This document shows, piece after piece, positions 9,035 to 11,750 of a stretch of 11,750 bases of DNA. The first letter of the stretch is position 1; the number at the start of each line of letters is the position of its first letter. The stretch is from assembly GCF_000330505.1 (NCBI RefSeq), contig NW_004443511.1, forward strand, positions 9,647 to 21,396, in the 5' to 3' direction. The position numbers and the translations under genes are program-made. The notes beneath the pieces were generated by a model, which was not told the origin of the DNA, made no database searches, and saw only the letters and a list, made by a program, of their open reading frames with translations. The DNA is from Entamoeba invadens IP1. Lineage: Eukaryota; Evosea; Mastigamoebida; Endamoebidae.

Positions 9035-9089
9035 CAGGCAGTGAAGTGAAGGTATAAATTTTCAATTGAATACAAAATAAAAGGGTTTT
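9035..9089 (+). repeat. Left terminal inverted repeat of the MITE
   Basis: Fifty-five bases starting CAGGCAGTGAAG and ending AAGGGTTTT match the reverse complement of 9809-9863. The single mismatch is A at 9074 against T in the complement of 9824. The preceding TA (9033-9034) is the putative target duplication. Confidence 0.92.
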
Positions 9090-9808
9090 GAGAATAATCG
9101 AACAATTTTACGTCATATTTTAACTGTTTTTTCGGGTTTAAATTTTTGGTCAATAAAACTAAAAAAATATTTTGAAAAAATTTAGACCCATTTTTAGATT
9201 ATTTTTAAATTCGACTTTGCTGAAAAAATAAGTTGAAAAATAAAATTGAACGAACTTAAAAAATAAATTGAAGTCGAAAGAAGAAAAATAGGCAAACACC
9301 AAGCATTAACTCTTGTTAAAAAAGAAAACAAAGACCAAACATTTAACGGTGTCATTTTACACGTTTGTTATTGTTATTTTGTCATTATTTAGCCACTTAT
9401 TACATAAATATTCAAATATTAAATTTTATTTCATCATCTTTAAAATCTTTAATTAATAGTAAGTTGTGAGTGTGGCTATTGGGCGAGCTTGCAAAAACAA
9501 ACACACTTATCATTTATTTGATTGTGATGAAGCTGGATTTATGGAGTTAAACTTGTTGCCAAGTTTAGTTAAGTGATGTTTTTTTATTGGTTTATTCGCT
9601 TCTTGGTTTATGTGTGATTGTTGTTTTTCTATAGTTTTTAAATGGTTAAAAAAACTATAAAATATTATTTTCAAACAAACAAAATGGTAACAAGATAATC
9701 AAAATGTCAATGTTTAATATAATAAAAAGAACAAATTCGGCTTGTTAAATAAGGGTTTTATTGAGAATGACTGTTTTAGCCAATCAAAATAAATTTTTTT
9801 GAAATAAG

Positions 9809-9863
9809 AAAACCCTTTTATTTAGTATTCAATTGAAAATTTATACCTTCACTTCACTGCCTG
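9809..9863 (-). repeat. Right terminal inverted repeat of the MITE
   Basis: This is the reverse-complement partner of 9035-9089, with 54 of 55 positions identical. It is followed by TA at 9864-9865. The inner edge is GGGTTTT on the minus strand. Confidence 0.92.
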
Positions 9864-9865
9864 TA

Positions 9866-10251
9866 TTTTTAATTTAGGTTCTTGTATATTTTTAATTAAA
9901 ATACCATTAATTATTTTAATAACTGTTACAATTAATATTTATAACATAATAATAATTTTATAAATTATGTTATGATATAATTTATTATTATTGGTTATTA
10001 ATTATATTAATTATATAATTAATAATGAATTAACAAAAAAAAATTAAAACAACAAGTTAATTTTTAATTATTAATTTTTATATAAATAACAATCCAATTT
10101 TTTAACACAATTATTATTTTAACCACAAAATATTAAAAAAGAAGTTAATAATTTTTGATCCGAGTAATTACACAAAAATATTCTATAAAAATAAACTTTA
10201 CTTTTCCTCACAAAAATGACAAAACTTTCCAAATCACTGACAAAACACGGG
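9866..10251. other. AT-rich spacer downstream of the GTPase gene
   Basis: It is nearly all A/T up to about 10140 and holds no coding frame or RNA gene that I can support. It would contain the 3' untranslated region and poly(A) site of the minus-strand GTPase gene (stop at 10254-10252). Confidence 0.5.
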
Positions 10252-11424
10252 TTAGAGTAACAAGCACTTTCCCTTTTTCCCATCCTTTTTGGGTTTTTCG
10301 CTTTGTGTGCCGATGAGGTGATTTTCGACAAAGAGCATGTTAAGAATGCCATCCATGAACTCTTTAGCCCCATCTCCAGTCTTTGCAGACACTTCAAAGT
10401 ATTTGCACATCATTGCGTTGCCTTGTGCTTCTCCGTCTTCCTTCTTATACAATCGATCGGTACAATCAGCTTCAAGCCCGACAAGCACTTTCAAGTACTT
10501 TCGTGTGATGTAGCGCTCACCGTACGACAACCAATATTTGCAGTTCTCAAGGGAGTCTTTTGTGTTCAGAGAAAAGACGGCGACCAAGAGGTGCGCTTCA
10601 TTATAAAACGACGCAGTCGTGGACATCCCATTGTCTAAAGGATCGTAAAAGATTAATGTCACTTCCTTCCCCATATATGTCACTTTTTTACTGACCTGTT
10701 GTGTTAGTTATCATCATCGTATCGAGTTATTTTGCCTGTTAATATCATTTCTATTTGTCTTTAATTAATTGAAAACTTTACTTTGATTTTGGGGTGTGGA
10801 GTACTTGGGTTGAAGTTGGGGTTTGTGGGTGGTATATATTATTATCATCAAGTTATATCCTTCAAGTGCGTTTATCGGTCATATGTTTACATTAATAATT
10901 CCGTTAATACAATAATCTTTGTATGTCACTATGATTATTGAATACATATATAGTAAGTGATACTCTAAATATACTCTATATGCAACATATAAGCATAGAG
11001 AGCAACATTCAACATGTTGAAATTGTATATATGAAGTTTTAATTAATTTAATTGTAACTTCAGTTCATGTTATTTAATTGTGTCCACACCAAGTTCAATA
11101 AAGTCGATTATAACACAACTAATTCTTGATAATTTAAAAGAAGAATGATACTTTTCCTCCAAATTCAAAAGCTCTAAAACCCTTATTTAAAAATAAAATA
11201 ACAAATAAACAGCCAAACCCAAACATTTCAAGTTTCAGAGTAATATATATAACTTTAAAACATTAAAAGTATATAATAAATGACTAATAACAAACAGCAA
11301 TGTCTTCAAATGCTTCAACAGGTTCACTGTATGTGTCAAACAACAGACGCTTGACTAGACTCGTTTTCCCGACCTTTTCGTTCCCAATGATACAGACCTT
11401 AAAGGACAAAGTTTGTTCACTCAT
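10252..11424 (-). CDS. Atypical Ras-superfamily small GTPase with CaaX end, one intron
   Basis: Exons 11424-11296 (43 codons) and 10695-10252 join in phase 0 to give 190 residues, the normal family size. The P-loop GNEKVGKT (14-21) is intact. The G5 loop VSAK (145-148) and the Rab-like stretch after it are conserved. The C-terminus is polybasic and ends CLLL, a CaaX box whose final Leu favours geranylgeranylation, so the protein should sit on membranes. Other motifs are degenerate: no threonine is seen in the effector loop (EPVEAFED), G3 DxxGQ reads DPLDN (61-65), and G4 NKxD reads LEAD (117-120), keeping only the Asp. Nucleotide affinity, hydrolysis and switching are therefore probably altered. 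The Rab versus Rho branch cannot be settled by eye. The two exons show no internal damage, so it does not look like a decayed pseudogene. Confidence 0.85.
10696..11295 (-). other. 600-base intron of the small GTPase
   Basis: The donor GTTTGTTA at 11295 follows ...FEDIA. The acceptor is ACAACAG, with exon 2 starting GTC at 10695 (VSKKVTYMGK). An ACTAAC sequence about ten bases before the acceptor looks like a branch site. Exon phases agree (0/0), and the joined protein has normal spacing from the P-loop to the switch II region. The length is well above the usual Entamoeba intron and the acceptor is CAG rather than TAG. Inside lie a G-rich patch on the plus strand (10791-10832) and a 16-base sequence shared with the MITE (11175-11190). 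Confidence 0.72.
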
Positions 11425-11434
11425 GTGGGTATTT

Positions 11435-11462
11435 TTAGTTCTATAACCTTTTTTAAAAATTT
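11435..11462 (-). promoter_or_regulatory. Candidate core promoter of the small GTPase gene
   Basis: Reading the minus strand toward the ATG at 11424, the order is an A/T box (TTTTTAAAA, 11460-11449 region), TAGAACTA (GAAC at 11441-11438), then AAAAATACC close to the start. This is the TATA-like, GAAC and initiator order described for E. histolytica core promoters, with an initiator close to AAAAATTCA. The short leader is normal for the genus. The match is suggestive only, since A/T boxes are common here. Confidence 0.4.
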
Positions 11463-11585
11463 CGTTTTTCTTTGCTTTAATTGGAAAATTTTAAAAAGAA
11501 AACAGTGGATTGTTATTAGTTCTTGTTTAGTTTATTGATAGCTTCAATTTAGGTTCCATTTTTTAATAAACCACTTTATTATTAA

Positions 11586-11703
11586 TTCGGCATTTTTAAT
11601 AGCATTTCATTGTTATTTTTAAGAATAGTTTATTGTATTTATTATTATAATTATTTTATGATTCGATTGAATGTGTTGCATTATTTTCGTATAAAATGCC
11701 GAA
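11586..11703. repeat. 11-base inverted repeat TTCGGCATTTT ... AAAATGCCGAA
   Basis: TTCGGCATTTT at 11586-11596 is the exact reverse complement of AAAATGCCGAA at 11693-11703, with 96 bases of AT-rich DNA between. The pair lies 160-280 bases upstream of the GTPase ATG. It may be the ends of a very small MITE or a duplicated regulatory motif. A third copy (GTTTCGGCATTT) is at 3381-3392. Confidence 0.5.
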
Positions 11704-11750
11704 ACTATATTTAATATTAATAGATAATTTATGAAAATGTATTAAATTAT

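Larger units (their letters stand above)
9035..9863. mobile_element. Non-autonomous mariner-like transposon (MITE), 829 bases
   Basis: The element is bounded by 55-base terminal inverted repeats matching at 54 of 55 positions, beginning CAGGCAGTGAAGTGAAGG. Each end abuts a TA dinucleotide (9033-9034 and 9864-9865), which fits the TA target duplication of the Tc1/mariner superfamily, members of which are known in Entamoeba. The interior has no transposase-sized frame, so movement would need an enzyme supplied elsewhere. A 9-base segment near the inner edge of the left repeat (AAGGGTTTT followed by GAGAAT) recurs in direct orientation at 9751-9767, hinting at internal rearrangement. The near-identical ends suggest a fairly recent insertion. 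It lies 0.8 kb upstream of the DSP start and 0.39 kb downstream of the GTPase stop. Confidence 0.88.
11425..11750. other. Upstream region of the GTPase gene, to window end
   Basis: AT-rich, without a coding frame. It holds the candidate core promoter (11435-11462) and the 11-base inverted repeat (11586-11703). No other feature can be supported. Confidence 0.5.

Noticed and set aside
10735..10850. Short Pro/Gln-rich open frames in the C-rich part of the GTPase intron as a hidden exon
   Set aside because: The two known exons already join in phase and give a normal-length GTPase. The frames are under 30 codons and lack splice sites in the right phase.

Overview
The window looks like nuclear DNA of an Entamoeba species, with E. 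invadens the best guess. The evidence is compact, moderately GC genes separated by very AT-rich spacers, introns opening with the GTTTGT donor typical of Entamoeba, a long CxxC-repeat secreted or surface protein of the kind these amoebae carry in large families, and a Tc1/mariner-type non-autonomous transposon. The species call is an inference: no rRNA or other marker gene is present.

All four recognisable genes lie on the minus strand. From left to right: (1) the 5' part of a cysteine-rich protein with a signal peptide and at least ten ~73-residue repeats, starting at 3202 and running off the window at base 1, with a one-base frameshift at 846-850. (2) An AT-rich spacer, 3203-4443. (3) A calcineurin A-like (PP2B) Ser/Thr phosphatase, exons 6386-6145 and 5856-4444, with a 288-base intron and a second apparent one-base frameshift at 4647-4653. 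Correcting for that shift adds a basic, aromatic C-terminal tail. (4) A spacer, 6387-7568. (5) A dual-specificity phosphatase with an N-myristoylation signal and a CUE-like C-terminus, 8234-7569. (6) A 2-kb spacer holding an 829-base mariner-like MITE with 55-base terminal inverted repeats, 9035-9863. (7) A Ras-superfamily small GTPase, exons 11424-11296 and 10695-10252, with a 600-base intron, a CaaX end and degenerate switch and base-recognition motifs. (8) Its upstream region to the window end.

Three of the four genes are signalling proteins: a predicted Ca2+-regulated phosphatase, a predicted membrane-anchored DSP and a predicted prenylated GTPase. The fourth is a probable cell-surface or secreted protein. 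Nothing shows that they are co-regulated, and each has its own upstream spacer. The most unusual points are the GTPase that keeps its P-loop but lacks the usual G2, G3 and G4 residues, the phosphatase tail lying behind a CTTAAAC sequence, the abrupt base-composition change inside the repeat gene, and the young-looking MITE. Two one-base lesions in adjacent genes may simply reflect assembly quality, and that should be settled before any biology is read into them.
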